Source of the DNA: Pilosibacter fragilis
Lineage (GTDB): Bacteria; Bacillota; Clostridia; Lachnospirales; Lachnospiraceae
NCBI RefSeq assembly: GCF_032490495.1
Contig: NZ_JAVYJB010000013.1
Coordinates: 22,813-86,812 of the forward strand
DNA length: 64,000 nt
Direction of reading: 5' to 3'
Below, piece by piece: positions 57,866 to 64,000 of this stretch. Below the pieces are notes generated by a model. It was not told where the DNA came from. It saw nothing but the letters and a program-made list of their open reading frames with translations, and made no database searches. Positions within the stretch are counted from its first letter, which is position 1; each line of letters opens with the position of its first letter. The position numbers and the translations under genes were made by a program.

Positions 57866-58061
57866 AATTTTCTCCCCCAAAATATTATTTTCATGTAGAT
57901 TCAGCCCTGCCTTTCTATATCGAATATGAACCGCGAACCAACTGTTCCAGACTGCATCATTCAATATCCAAATGCTGGCAAAACCGAATCATCACCTTTT
58001 AAGCACGTATTTTATTTTTAAGCACTTTATCGCTTTTAACTGCTGATGTGTCCATTTCTAA

Positions 58062-58100
58062 AAATGTCCCGCGCTGCACATATGTCAGTGCGGGACATTT
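58062..58100 (-). promoter_or_regulatory. Terminator-like hairpin at the 5' end of the DAHP synthase transcript
   Basis: AAATGTCCCGC (58062-58072) pairs perfectly with GCGGGACATTT (58090-58100); TTTTTAG follows on the minus strand. It begins at the predicted transcription start and lies about 200 bases before the start codon. Confidence 0.6.
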
Positions 58101-58103
58101 ATT

Positions 58104-58132
58104 ATTATAGTACACTTTTTTTAGGACTTCAA
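58104..58132 (-). promoter_or_regulatory. Promoter upstream of the DAHP synthase gene
   Basis: On the minus strand TTGAAG (58132-58127), 17 bases, TATAAT (58109-58104), placing the start near 58098. Confidence 0.65.
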
Positions 58133-58230
58133 GTACTTATGTCTCTATATTTCTTTTTTTCGATGCTCCTTCCTCAATCTGTTTGCGTCCTGCTTGCCCG
58201 CATATATTTTGCATACTTTTTCTGGTAAAA

Positions 58231-58302
58231 CAAAAACCTCAGAGTCCTTATAAACAAAGGATTCTGAGGCTCTCATAAGAGAGGCGGCAACCAGATTTGA
58301 AC
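58231..58302. repeat. Left direct repeat (displaced tRNA-Cys tail, attachment site)
   Basis: Contains a hairpin CCTCAGAGTCCTT/AAGGATTCTGAGG and the antisense of a tRNA T-arm and acceptor end (GGCGGCAACCAGATTTGAAC), but no tRNA body follows. It matches 63465-63536. Confidence 0.8.
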
Positions 58303-58362
58303 CTCCTGTCATCTCTCGAAACCCAGATAAAGAAAGGAGTTTACATGCCGATTGATGCTTGT

Positions 58363-58389
58363 GTTTGCGGACGCAAACAGTGCGCAAAC
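58363..58389. repeat. GCGCAAAC-type palindrome and half-site near the left end
   Basis: GTTTGCG-GA-CGCAAAC at 58363-58378 is a palindrome and TGCGCAAAC follows at 58381-58389. The same motif recurs near the right end (63189-63449). Confidence 0.65.
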
Positions 58390-58656
58390 ACATAAATCTC
58401 ACCTTTTCTGGCTCTAAGTTCATTTTTTCTGATTTAATATACCGGTACATTGTAATGGTGCGTTGTTTATAAAAATGTCTCAAAAAGATATAAATTTATG
58501 TAATCGGAGGGTCACAGTCCCTCCGCAGAGGGGCAAACCGCCTGCCATGTTGCGCAATTAGACGGTGCTGCTTGAGACGGATATCTAAGCGGACATTTTG
58601 TACAGGGCATATTTTTAGCAAAACTTGCAACCCATTTCATGGACCAAGTACAACGA

Positions 58657-58694
58657 GGCTGTCGCATTAGCAATGTTTTTGCTAGGCGACAGCC
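58657..58694. repeat. Back-to-back inverted repeats with IS-end-like sequence
   Basis: GGCTGTCGC (58657-58665) pairs with GCGACAGCC (58686-58694) with an inner TAGCA/TGCTA. The left arm with flank, GAGGCTGTCGCATTAGCAA, matches 61012-61030 (GGGGCTGTTGCATTAACAA) at 16 of 19 positions. The form is that of IS terminal repeats brought together. Confidence 0.5.
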
Positions 58695-58704
58695 CCATTT
58701 ATTA

Positions 58705-59019
58705 TTACATTTGTAATGCAGCGGCCTCTTCAGAGTGCACAGATGGAAATGGAATGACATTTTCTGGAAGATGCTGTTCAGCTTCCCATAGTGTCAATTT
58801 CTGTTGCATATTCATCCAGCTCTCTGGAGAAGTATTCGTTGCTTTCGCGATGCGAATTGCCATATCAGGGCTTAGCATTGCTTTTTCATTTACAAACTCT
58901 GACAATGTTTTTCGACTGACCCCAAGCATTTTGGCAGCCTCTGTGATGGTAAGACCCAGCGGCTTTATAACATCTTCCAGGAGGACAGCTCCCGGATGTG
59001 TTGGTTTTCTATTGGTCAT
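58705..59019 (-). CDS. higA: HigA-type antitoxin
   Basis: A 104-residue antitoxin with an XRE-type helix-turn-helix in HPGAVLLEDVIKPLGLTITE and AAKMLGVSRKTLSEFVNEKA. This is the HigA/VapI form. It normally binds its toxin and represses the operon. It follows the HigB gene by 14 bases, the toxin-first order typical of higBA. Start follows GAAGGAGGAACATGT-like sequence. It stabilises the mobile element by addiction (inference). Confidence 0.93.
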   Translation of the reverse strand: MTNRKPTHPGAVLLEDVIKPLGLTITEAAKMLGVSRKTLSEFVNEKAMLSPDMAIRIAKATNTSPESWMNMQQKLTLWEAEQHLPENVIPFPSVHSEEAAALQM

Positions 59020-59033
59020 ACATGTTCCTCCTT

Positions 59034-59312
59034 CTAATGATAATCTTGGTAATCTAGGAGATACGCATCCTGCCCTTCAAAATAAAATGTTAATCTCCAG
59101 TTGCCATTAACAGTAACAGCCCACATATCCTGTTTATCTCCTTTCAGAGGATGTAATCGATATCCTGGTAAATTCATATCCTGTGGACTTATACTTGCAT
59201 CAAGACGATCAAGCATTCTTCCTAGTTTTGGCGCATGCTCTGGTTGGATTCCCTTCTTGGAACCACTTTCATAAAATTCCCTTAAGCCTTTGTGCGCAAA
59301 TGATTTAATCAT
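59034..59312 (-). CDS. higB: HigB-type toxin (RelE/ParE superfamily)
   Basis: A 92-residue ribosome-dependent mRNA interferase. It starts MIKSFAHKGLREFYESGSKK and contains LNLPGYRLHPLKGDK-like and GNWRLTFYFEGQDAYLLDYQ segments typical of HigB. The predicted promoter places the transcription start at or within a base or two of the ATG, so the messenger may be leaderless. It precedes higA in the same transcript. Confidence 0.93.
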   Translation of the reverse strand: MIKSFAHKGLREFYESGSKKGIQPEHAPKLGRMLDRLDASISPQDMNLPGYRLHPLKGDKQDMWAVTVNGNWRLTFYFEGQDAYLLDYQDYH

Positions 59313-59318
59313 ATTTAT

Positions 59319-59347
59319 ATTATACCGTGTAACGCTATGGGTGTCAA
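59319..59347 (-). promoter_or_regulatory. higBA promoter
   Basis: On the minus strand TTGACA (59347-59342), 17 bases, TATAAT (59324-59319). The -10 box ends six bases before the higB ATG. Confidence 0.75.
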
Positions 59348-59521
59348 ATAAGAAAATATAGTTCAGAAAAAATAAGATTCAGGAATTTTCCAGTTACCGT
59401 TTGCTTGATAAGCATATCTGATGAACGAATCTGCGGAAGATTCTTAGGAGAATCAGTATCCCAGACAGCATCCGTTCCTGGTTCAGGCCGGGAATCAATC
59501 CATCCCGTAATAACGGAACAG

Positions 59522-59554
59522 AAAAACCCCGGAGGTCGCAACTCCGGGGTTTTT
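59522..59554. terminator. Strong bidirectional terminator
   Basis: AAAAACCCCGGAG (59522-59534) pairs perfectly with CTCCGGGGTTTTT (59542-59554). It lies in the ~590-base stretch 59313-59902, which holds no gene I can support beyond the higBA promoter and this hairpin. Confidence 0.75.
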
Positions 59555-59902
59555 CGCGTATCGTTTGAATTCTTACATCATTCTTACCTAACGGTAGCCT
59601 AACGATAGTATAACATGTATGTTTTTTCTGTATACCTAATAGTTTCCTTTTTTAATTTAATTTCTCGTATAATTAAAATAATCGCGCCATTCGAATTCTG
59701 TACGGTATCATTGTATTGCGATTATTACGGAAATGGTGCATTCGCATGTTACCCAGGCGCGCACTGGAAAGAGCTGTGCTTTCCGCATGCAGGGGGGGAA
59801 ATCTCCCATGTTTATTTGCTCCCCGATATACATTCTGTTAATGAAATTTTTTATGGTATGATTTCTTTATATAACAGAAGAAAAGCCATGAGGTGATCAA
59901 CG

Positions 59903-60346
59903 ATGAAAGAAAAATTTTTAATGGACCTGATCGGTTGCTATCGGGAGTATTTTCCGGAAAACATACCTGTTGAATGCCGAAAAACAGCGGCATTGATAGT
60001 ATTCCGCTTTGCAATTCCAGATGAGGAATTAGATCATATATGTAAGTTGCTTATAGAGACTGAACTGGGAGAACTGGAGTCGGCCGTGTATCAGGCATAT
60101 CGCTTTTATATCAGCGAACCGTTCCGAGCGGCACTTGCATATATTTTACAGCACCAGGATCTTCCACTGTCAGAGGTCAGATATGGATTAACTGATGCCA
60201 GGCAACAATCCAGAACCAGAATCCGGAATACAAAAAAGGGAGAACAGTTCGTTGCAGAGCAGATGCAACGAATTGAGCGGATTAACCGGAATCTGCTTTT
60301 ACTTAGTGAGGAAATACAGGCGGGCGAAGATTCCCACAATATTTAA
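59903..60346 (+). CDS. Hypothetical protein of the integrative element
   Basis: A 147-residue, mostly helical protein, beginning MKEKFLMDLIGCYREYFPEN. The C-terminal ~45 residues are strongly basic and helical (RQQSRTRIRNTKKGEQFVAE and onward), so nucleic-acid binding is possible. No family is recognised. Start follows GAGGTGATCAACG. A terminator (60349-60380) ends it, so it is monocistronic. Confidence 0.75.
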   Translation: MKEKFLMDLIGCYREYFPENIPVECRKTAALIVFRFAIPDEELDHICKLLIETELGELESAVYQAYRFYISEPFRAALAYILQHQDLPLSEVRYGLTDARQQSRTRIRNTKKGEQFVAEQMQRIERINRNLLLLSEEIQAGEDSHNI

Positions 60347-60709
60347 AGCCGGATGACTACACGTAATCATCCGGTTTCTTTAACTGCTTAAAATAAATCG
60401 GTTGTAAAAAACATTTTCTGAGATGCAGATATTCTGGACTTCAGATCTGAAGGTATTTGAAAACTTTCCCCCTTTACTCTATGCATAACGCTAAAGATAT
60501 AAAACAAACAATATAGTTAAGCGAATAGTATTACTACATACACATATAAAAATGAATAATTTCTTGCATTTTAACCAAAAACTTACAGCATTTTTATGAT
60601 TTATTTACCAATATTGCATATTCAAAATTATTATGATAAAATTTACATACAAAAAACAAATGGTGCGCCTAATTTTGAAATATTTAAACGTGAAAGAGGG
60701 TGAATACTG
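60347..60709. other. AT-rich intergenic stretch with terminator
   Basis: Holds a terminator for the preceding gene (CCGGATGA 60349-60356 with TCATCCGG 60367-60374, then TTTCTTT). The rest, to 60709, is very AT-rich and without a gene that I can support; it probably carries the promoter of the next gene. Confidence 0.7.
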
Positions 60710-61003
60710 TTGAACAAAAAATTGTATATATTTTTTTCTTTAACATCCTTTGCTTATATGCTATCTGTTAGCGTATATTTGCTTAATAGCTTTATACTGT
60801 TAAATGATACTATTTTTGCGGTTACCAGAATTTTAATGATATGTTGTTTGCTTATATTTTTACTGTTTGGATTAAAATTAAAAACAATTGCAAAAATAGA
60901 AGGGAATAATCAAACGCTAACCAAATTTCAACATATTCAAAAAGTATGGAGCATAGTCATAATAACTAGCCTAATAATTCTTGTTTTTAGAGATTTTGTA
61001 TGA
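60710..61003 (+). CDS. Small membrane protein, unknown function
   Basis: A 97-residue protein read from TTG after AGAGGGTGAATACTG. It has three hydrophobic segments (about residues 7-30, 36-55 and 78-95: LYIFFSLTSFAYMLSVSVYL, ILMICCLLIFLLFGLKL, WSIVIITSLIILVF). No family recognised. It is in the AT-rich core of the element beside two other small membrane-type genes. Confidence 0.6.
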   Translation: MNKKLYIFFSLTSFAYMLSVSVYLLNSFILLNDTIFAVTRILMICCLLIFLLFGLKLKTIAKIEGNNQTLTKFQHIQKVWSIVIITSLIILVFRDFV

Positions 61004-61011
61004 ATATTATA

Positions 61012-61030
61012 GGGGCTGTTGCATTAACAA
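61012..61030. repeat. IS-end-like sequence at a gene boundary
   Basis: GGGGCTGTTGCATTAACAA resembles the arm at 58655-58673. The following gene frame is open right up to this point but lacks its start, suggesting that an insertion replaced its 5' part. Confidence 0.45.
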
Positions 61031-61072
61031 ATATTCGATTCTCTCAGCAGGGATGAACTGATCCAGGTATTA

Positions 61073-61441
61073 ATGACAAAATACGGAGCTACAGAAACTG
61101 AAGCTGAAAGGTTAGTTGACCGTGCTTATGAAAATACCCAGCCGTATTCCGCAAGGGCGAAAGCTTTTCCTTCGAACCCATCCATTGGGCAAACATGCGT
61201 TATTGATGTAACGATTCACGTTGACGATGCCGCAACAGCTGCTGGAATTGCTAGTGAAATTATGGCTGCTTCGCCTTATGTGACTTTAGCAGCCGCGCTT
61301 TATGCTGCCAATATATTACTTACGGCTGGAAGTATGATATATGGATATACAGTTGTACTCCATATTAGTTATACCTATGGATATACAAACGATGGTGTTT
61401 TAGGTTGGACCCCGGGCTATGTATCTTATGAGATTTATTAA
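61073..61441 (+). CDS. Hydrophobic C-terminal protein, probably 5'-truncated
   Basis: The frame stays open from 61028 (encoding FDSLSRDELIQVL before the first ATG), but there is no normal start codon there and ATG 61073 has a poor ribosome site. The visible 122 residues hold a helical start (TKYGATETEAERLVDRAYEN), a region IDVTIHVDDAATAAGIASEI and a hydrophobic Ala/Tyr-rich end (YVTLAAALYAANILLTAGSM). It may be a secreted hydrophobic or bacteriocin-like protein; not recognised. The next gene encodes a small membrane protein. Confidence 0.5.
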   Translation: MTKYGATETEAERLVDRAYENTQPYSARAKAFPSNPSIGQTCVIDVTIHVDDAATAAGIASEIMAASPYVTLAAALYAANILLTAGSMIYGYTVVLHISYTYGYTNDGVLGWTPGYVSYEIY

Positions 61442-61455
61442 TTGAGAGGTATGCT

Positions 61456-61731
61456 ATGAAATATAAGGGAAATGTCTATTCGTATTTTAATTTATCAGGG
61501 ATATTATTTTGTATTTTTATTGCATGGGCATCCTATTACAATTATAAGAATTTACAAATAACCGGACTTTTGGCTTTTTTTGTATTCTGCGTATTGAAGT
61601 GTGCAATGCTTGCAAAATTTAAAAAAGATATACTTGAAAAAGATACTCCCTTATTATTTAAAGTTTCTAACCATGTGTTTGGAATAGCATTTATTATCAT
61701 GGATATCTTTATCTTTTATGTAAATAGGTGA
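61456..61731 (+). CDS. Small membrane protein, unknown function
   Basis: A 91-residue protein with three hydrophobic segments (about residues 11-27, 33-50 and 70-88: LSGILFCIFIAWASYY, ITGLLAFFVFCVLKCAML, HVFGIAFIIMDIFIFYV). It starts 15 bases after the preceding gene with GAGAGGTATGCT, so the two are cotranscribed. By position it could be an immunity-type partner of the hydrophobic protein; not recognised. Confidence 0.62.
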   Translation: MKYKGNVYSYFNLSGILFCIFIAWASYYNYKNLQITGLLAFFVFCVLKCAMLAKFKKDILEKDTPLLFKVSNHVFGIAFIIMDIFIFYVNR

Positions 61732-61759
61732 TCACTGGTCGCCTATGTTAAAGGAACTT

Positions 61760-61795
61760 AAGGCGGAAATACACATGGATGCATTTCCGCCTTTT
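61760..61795. terminator. Terminator between the small genes and the serine recombinase
   Basis: AAGGCGGAAAT (61760-61770) pairs perfectly with ATTTCCGCCTT (61783-61793). It can end both convergent transcripts. Confidence 0.75.
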
Positions 61796-61796
61796 A

Positions 61797-62483
61797 CTAT
61801 GCAATTGGAAATTTAGATAAGTCGTTTCTATATTTGTAGTAAGTGCCGCGACTGATGCCGATTACTTTCATGCAGTCAGATGGACAAAGATCTCCACCAA
61901 AGAGCGTATCACGTTTCAGAATAATATTTTTTGCCTTTCGTTCCTTCTCGGTGATGCACCGGCCACGAGGCCGGCCGAGCTGCTTTCCAGAACGTCTGGC
62001 TGTTTCTAATCCCTCGATCGTTCGTTGCCTGAGATCATCCAGTTCCTTATGGGCCTGTTGAAAGGCAATACGGACTTGCTTTTCTGCAAGCTTCACTTGA
62101 TATGCTTCGATGGCCTCCAGAATTATATCAACCTCCGTGCCAGTCCGTGGAATTTGCATCTGACAGGCTTCCCGATATACCTCCGTGTTGATCCCAGGCT
62201 CCACGAAGAAAAACAAGTTCACTTTTCTTTTATACAGATCCAGGTACTCCTTTACTCCATCATCCTCATCACGGGCCATTCTGGAAACCGAATCAAAATA
62301 GATATTATCTCCAGGCATAAATCTGGGATAATATCTCCGCCACTTAGGCCGATCCTGTGTGCTACCAGTAAAAATTTCCTTGATGATAACAAGGTTCGGA
62401 TCCGGACACATCAGGCGGATGTTGCGCTCCTGTCGTTCCACGTTCTGAAATTTTGTAGAAATCCTTATATATCCATAGTTCAA
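61797..62483 (-). CDS. Serine recombinase (resolvase/invertase type)
   Basis: A 228-residue site-specific recombinase. NYGYIRISTKFQNVERQERN carries the nucleophile Ser9 and Arg7 of the YxRxS motif; IYFDSVSRMARDEDDGVKEY has the conserved SRMAR. The C-terminal helix-turn-helix includes DCMKVIGISRGTYYKYRND. Length fits small resolvases/invertases rather than large integrases. The TTG start after GGGAGAG is preferred; upstream in-frame codons lack a ribosome site. It probably resolves or inverts DNA within the element. Confidence 0.9.
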   Translation of the reverse strand: MNYGYIRISTKFQNVERQERNIRLMCPDPNLVIIKEIFTGSTQDRPKWRRYYPRFMPGDNIYFDSVSRMARDEDDGVKEYLDLYKRKVNLFFFVEPGINTEVYREACQMQIPRTGTEVDIILEAIEAYQVKLAEKQVRIAFQQAHKELDDLRQRTIEGLETARRSGKQLGRPRGRCITEKERKAKNIILKRDTLFGGDLCPSDCMKVIGISRGTYYKYRNDLSKFPIA

Positions 62484-62671
62484 TGCACATCTCTCCCGAT
62501 TGTATGAAAAAAATGTTATATTTATAGTGTACAGATGATTGGCAATATACGCAAGTTGAAACTGTATAAAAAAACGACCGTTTTTTTCGCACACTTATAT
62601 CTTTCATTATCTGAGCACTTATTGTATAATATAAACGTAAGCTTTTTATCATACACATTGGAGGATACCTC

Positions 62672-63139
62672 ATTGATATACGGATAAAGGACCTAAAATG
62701 GTCCGACATTGATGGAGACTCCATCCGTATACAACGCTTTGTAGATGATAAGAACCGAGTTATCAATTCTATTAAGGGCAATACAGCAGACGGAATTCGC
62801 TCCATGCCACTGACACCTGCAACAAAAGCCATTCTCAGCCGGATCCGAAAGTTACAACCCGATAATCAGGAATTTATCTTTTATCGTGGCGACAGCCCAT
62901 TGGCAACAGTTACTTTCAATCGCCGTTTGAAAAAATGTTGTGAGGACTTAGGCATCGAATACCGCTCCTCCCACAAGCTGCGTTTCTCGACAGCATCTAT
63001 CATGTATAAGAATGGTATGGAAGATACAGAGTTACAAAAACTGCTTGGTCATACGACACTTTCCATGACACAACACTATTTATGCAATATTACTTCCAAT
63101 GAAGAGACAGCAAGTAAAATGGCCGCTATTCTCGGTTAA
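62672..63139 (+). pseudogene. Tyrosine recombinase (integrase) catalytic domain without normal start
   Basis: The frame encodes the whole catalytic domain: Arg in IDIRIKDLKWSDID, Lys in NSIKGNTADGIRSMPL, HxxR in SSHKLRFSTAS, the second His in LLGHTTLSMTQHYL and the nucleophile Tyr at its end. The N-terminal arm-binding and core-binding domains are absent, and no ATG, GTG or TTG occurs before 62804. GGAGG lies seven bases before an ATT at 62672, so a rare ATT start is conceivable; decay of an integrase is the simpler view. It lies near the tRNA end of the element, as integrase genes usually do. Confidence 0.7.
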
Positions 63140-63515
63140 GGTATAGCGACCATTTTACGATTCTAATAAAGGAGATATGAGCTTCTGCTTGCGCAAACAC
63201 ACTCTCTTCTAAATATTTTTTTGTAAGGACAGCCGGAGCATAAATCTTGTTGAGCTGCAATTCCTTTATAGCTATAAGCAGATCAGCAATACTCATTGCT
63301 ATCAGAAGCCTTGTTTGCGCAAACGATATATAGTCCTTTTAATGCATTGAAAATGTGCCAGATTCAAGATCAAATCAATTTATTGTATGAATATAGATAG
63401 GTAAATCTTCATACAATGCACTGTTTTCAGACCGCAAACACGCGCAAACATCAAAATTATAAAGCAAAAACCCCAGAACTCTTATAAATAAAGGATTCTG
63501 AGGCTCTCATAAGAG
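63140..63515. other. Right end of the element: GCGCAAAC repeats, no gene
   Basis: TTGCGCAAAC (63189-63198), the palindrome GTTTGCGCAAAC (63313-63324), CCGCAAAC (63432-63439) and GCGCAAAC (63442-63449) lie within 260 bases. The stretch holds no gene I can support. The motif also occurs near the left end; these are candidate recombinase arm sites. Confidence 0.6.
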
Positions 63516-63536
63516 AGGCGACAACCAGATTTGAAC
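63465..63536. repeat. Right direct repeat (attachment site with intact tRNA-Cys 3' end)
   Basis: Matches 58231-58302 at 66 of 72 positions. It includes the tRNA-Cys terminator hairpin and the last part of the tRNA-Cys gene. Confidence 0.8.
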
Positions 63537-63586
63537 TGGTGATCAGGGTGTTGCAGACCCACGCCTTACCACTTGGCTATGTCGCC
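63516..63586 (-). tRNA. tRNA-Cys (GCA)
   Basis: A 71-base cloverleaf: GGCGACA pairs with TGTCGCC at the acceptor end, anticodon loop CTGCAAC gives GCA, and the T-arm reads GGTTCAAATCTGG-like (CAGTTCAAATCTGG). No encoded CCA. Its 3' end is the integration site of the element. Confidence 0.9.
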
Positions 63587-63599
63587 ATATTTAGTTAAA

Positions 63600-63671
63600 T
63601 GACCCCAACGAGGTTCGAACTCGTGTTACCGCCGTGAAAGGGCGATGTCTTAACCGCTTGACCATGGGGCC
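63600..63671 (-). tRNA. tRNA-Glu (TTC)
   Basis: A 72-base cloverleaf: GGCCCCA pairs with TGGGGTC (one G-U), anticodon loop CTTTCAC gives TTC, T-arm GAGTTCGAACCTC. No encoded CCA. Confidence 0.9.
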
Positions 63672-63756
63672 TTAAATATATACTACCATATTTACATGCC
63701 TCTGTCAACCGGGTAGTATTACCAGTCATCAGGTTCATCGGATAGTACGAAAAAAG

Positions 63757-63829
63757 CTCCCCGAGTAGGACTCGAACCTACGACAGCGCGGTTAACAGCC
63801 GCGTGCTCTACCGACTGAGCTATCGAGGA
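63757..63829 (-). tRNA. tRNA-Asn (GTT)
   Basis: A 73-base cloverleaf: TCCTCGA pairs with TCGGGGA, D-arm GCTCAGTCGGTAGAGC, anticodon loop CTGTTAA gives GTT, T-arm TAGGTTCGAGTCCTA. It directly follows the 23S rRNA. Confidence 0.92.
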
Positions 63830-63905
63830 ATACTGAAGGAACATACCTTCAAAACCACATATTGAAATCCATCTTCACCGCTTCATCAACCAACCAGACC
63901 TTCCT

Positions 63906-64000
63906 GGATAAGCCCTCGACCGATTAGTAACAGTCAGCTCCGTACATTACTGCACTTCCACCTCTGCCCTATCTACCTCGTCGTCTTCAAGGGGTCTTAC
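63906..64000 (-). rRNA. 23S ribosomal RNA, 3' end, partial
   Basis: The minus strand reads GTAAGACCCCTTGAAGACGA, AGGTAGATAGGGCAGAGG and TACTAATCGGTCGAGGGC, the conserved 3' end of bacterial 23S rRNA. The rest lies beyond the window. The exact 3' end is approximate. No 5S gene fits in the 76 bases before tRNA-Asn. Confidence 0.92.

Larger units (their letters stand above)
58231..63536. mobile_element. Integrative element in tRNA-Cys, bounded by 72-bp direct repeats
   Basis: Copies at 58231-58302 and 63465-63536 agree at 66 of 72 positions, both including the tRNA-Cys 3' end and its terminator. The copies are 5,234 bases apart. The right copy belongs to the intact tRNA-Cys gene; the left is a displaced tail. 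Between them lie HigBA, a serine recombinase, a tyrosine-recombinase domain, small membrane-type proteins and GCGCAAAC repeats near both ends. There are no conjugation or phage structural genes, so the unit is probably mobilised by a helper or is a remnant. Confidence 0.8.

Noticed and set aside
57866..58100. T-box leader of the DAHP synthase gene
   Set aside because: No AGGGTGGNACCGCG-type sequence on the minus strand.
58283..58302. Second tRNA gene at the left end of the element
   Set aside because: Only the T-arm and acceptor part is present; the D- and anticodon arms are missing.
59615..59896. Possible 93-residue protein
   Set aside because: No ribosome site, odd composition, and it runs over the promoter region of the next gene.
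63140..63460. CRISPR array from the repeated GCGCAAAC motifs
   Set aside because: The repeats are short, palindromic and irregularly spaced, and no cas genes are present.
58231..63536. Prophage
   Set aside because: No capsid, terminase, tail or lysis genes are present; the unit is a small tRNA-integrated element.

Overview
The window looks like the chromosome of a gut-type Clostridia bacterium, most likely Lachnospiraceae. Supporting signs are SD-driven starts with TTGACA/TATAAT promoters, lipoproteins with Ala/Thr-rich ETTAAA-type linkers, a TAXI-type TRAP transporter, PerR with a rubredoxin-first rubrerythrin, BioY, LuxS and small ABC-F proteins. Genus cannot be fixed from sequence alone. 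Most of the window is ordinary chromosome at moderate GC. The segment from about 58.2 to 63.5 kb is a mobile insertion, AT-rich in its middle.

Layout. 0-5.5 kb: a TAXI TRAP importer (fused permease cut by the window edge, DUF1850 protein, binding protein), a flavodoxin-like iron-sulfur oxidoreductase and a lactate/malate dehydrogenase-like protein. 5.6-10.5 kb: one 1617-residue protein joining an HD-like region, helical repeats, a NadD/CoaD-like nucleotidyltransferase, a GNAT-like region and a phosphoribosyltransferase-like domain; it is the most unusual gene here. 10.7-12.3 kb: PerR, rubrerythrin and an unlisted 28-residue type I toxin with a candidate antisense RNA. 12.3-16.7 kb: a LysR regulator divergent from creatininase-like, GltS-like (interrupted by TGA) and M20 genes. 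16.8-21.1 kb: larC and larB (nickel-pincer cofactor), a fumarylacetoacetase-family enzyme and luxS. 21-26 kb: a degenerate GH13 protein, an ABC-F protein and exonuclease III.

26.3-39.6 kb is a nucleoside-salvage block. One operon holds an IclR regulator, an SsuABC-type importer with two different permeases, and a nucleoside phosphorylase. The next holds an M20 amidohydrolase, a BMP-type nucleoside ABC importer and adenosine deaminase. The IclR operon has a recognisable promoter flanked by 10-bp-phased TTCCG/CGGAA half-sites. 39.8-58 kb is mixed housekeeping: bioY with a BirA operator over its -35 box, a MATE exporter, YbiT-like ABC-F, a cold-shock gene with a terminator-like leader hairpin, malQ, a PucR/CdaR-like regulator, a YjjG-type HAD phosphatase, pyrC, a glyoxalase-family protein, a LUD protein, a thioesterase, an 8-oxoguanine glycosylase and DAHP synthase.

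58.2-63.5 kb is a 5,234-bp unit between two 72-bp direct repeats (66/72 identical). The right repeat contains the 3' end of an intact tRNA-Cys gene and the left is the displaced tRNA tail, which is the pattern of an element integrated in a tRNA gene. It carries a HigBA toxin-antitoxin pair, small membrane or hydrophobic proteins, a serine recombinase, a tyrosine-recombinase catalytic domain without a normal start codon, and GCGCAAAC palindromes near both ends. The window closes with tRNA-Cys, tRNA-Glu, tRNA-Asn and the 3' end of a 23S rRNA, all on the minus strand.
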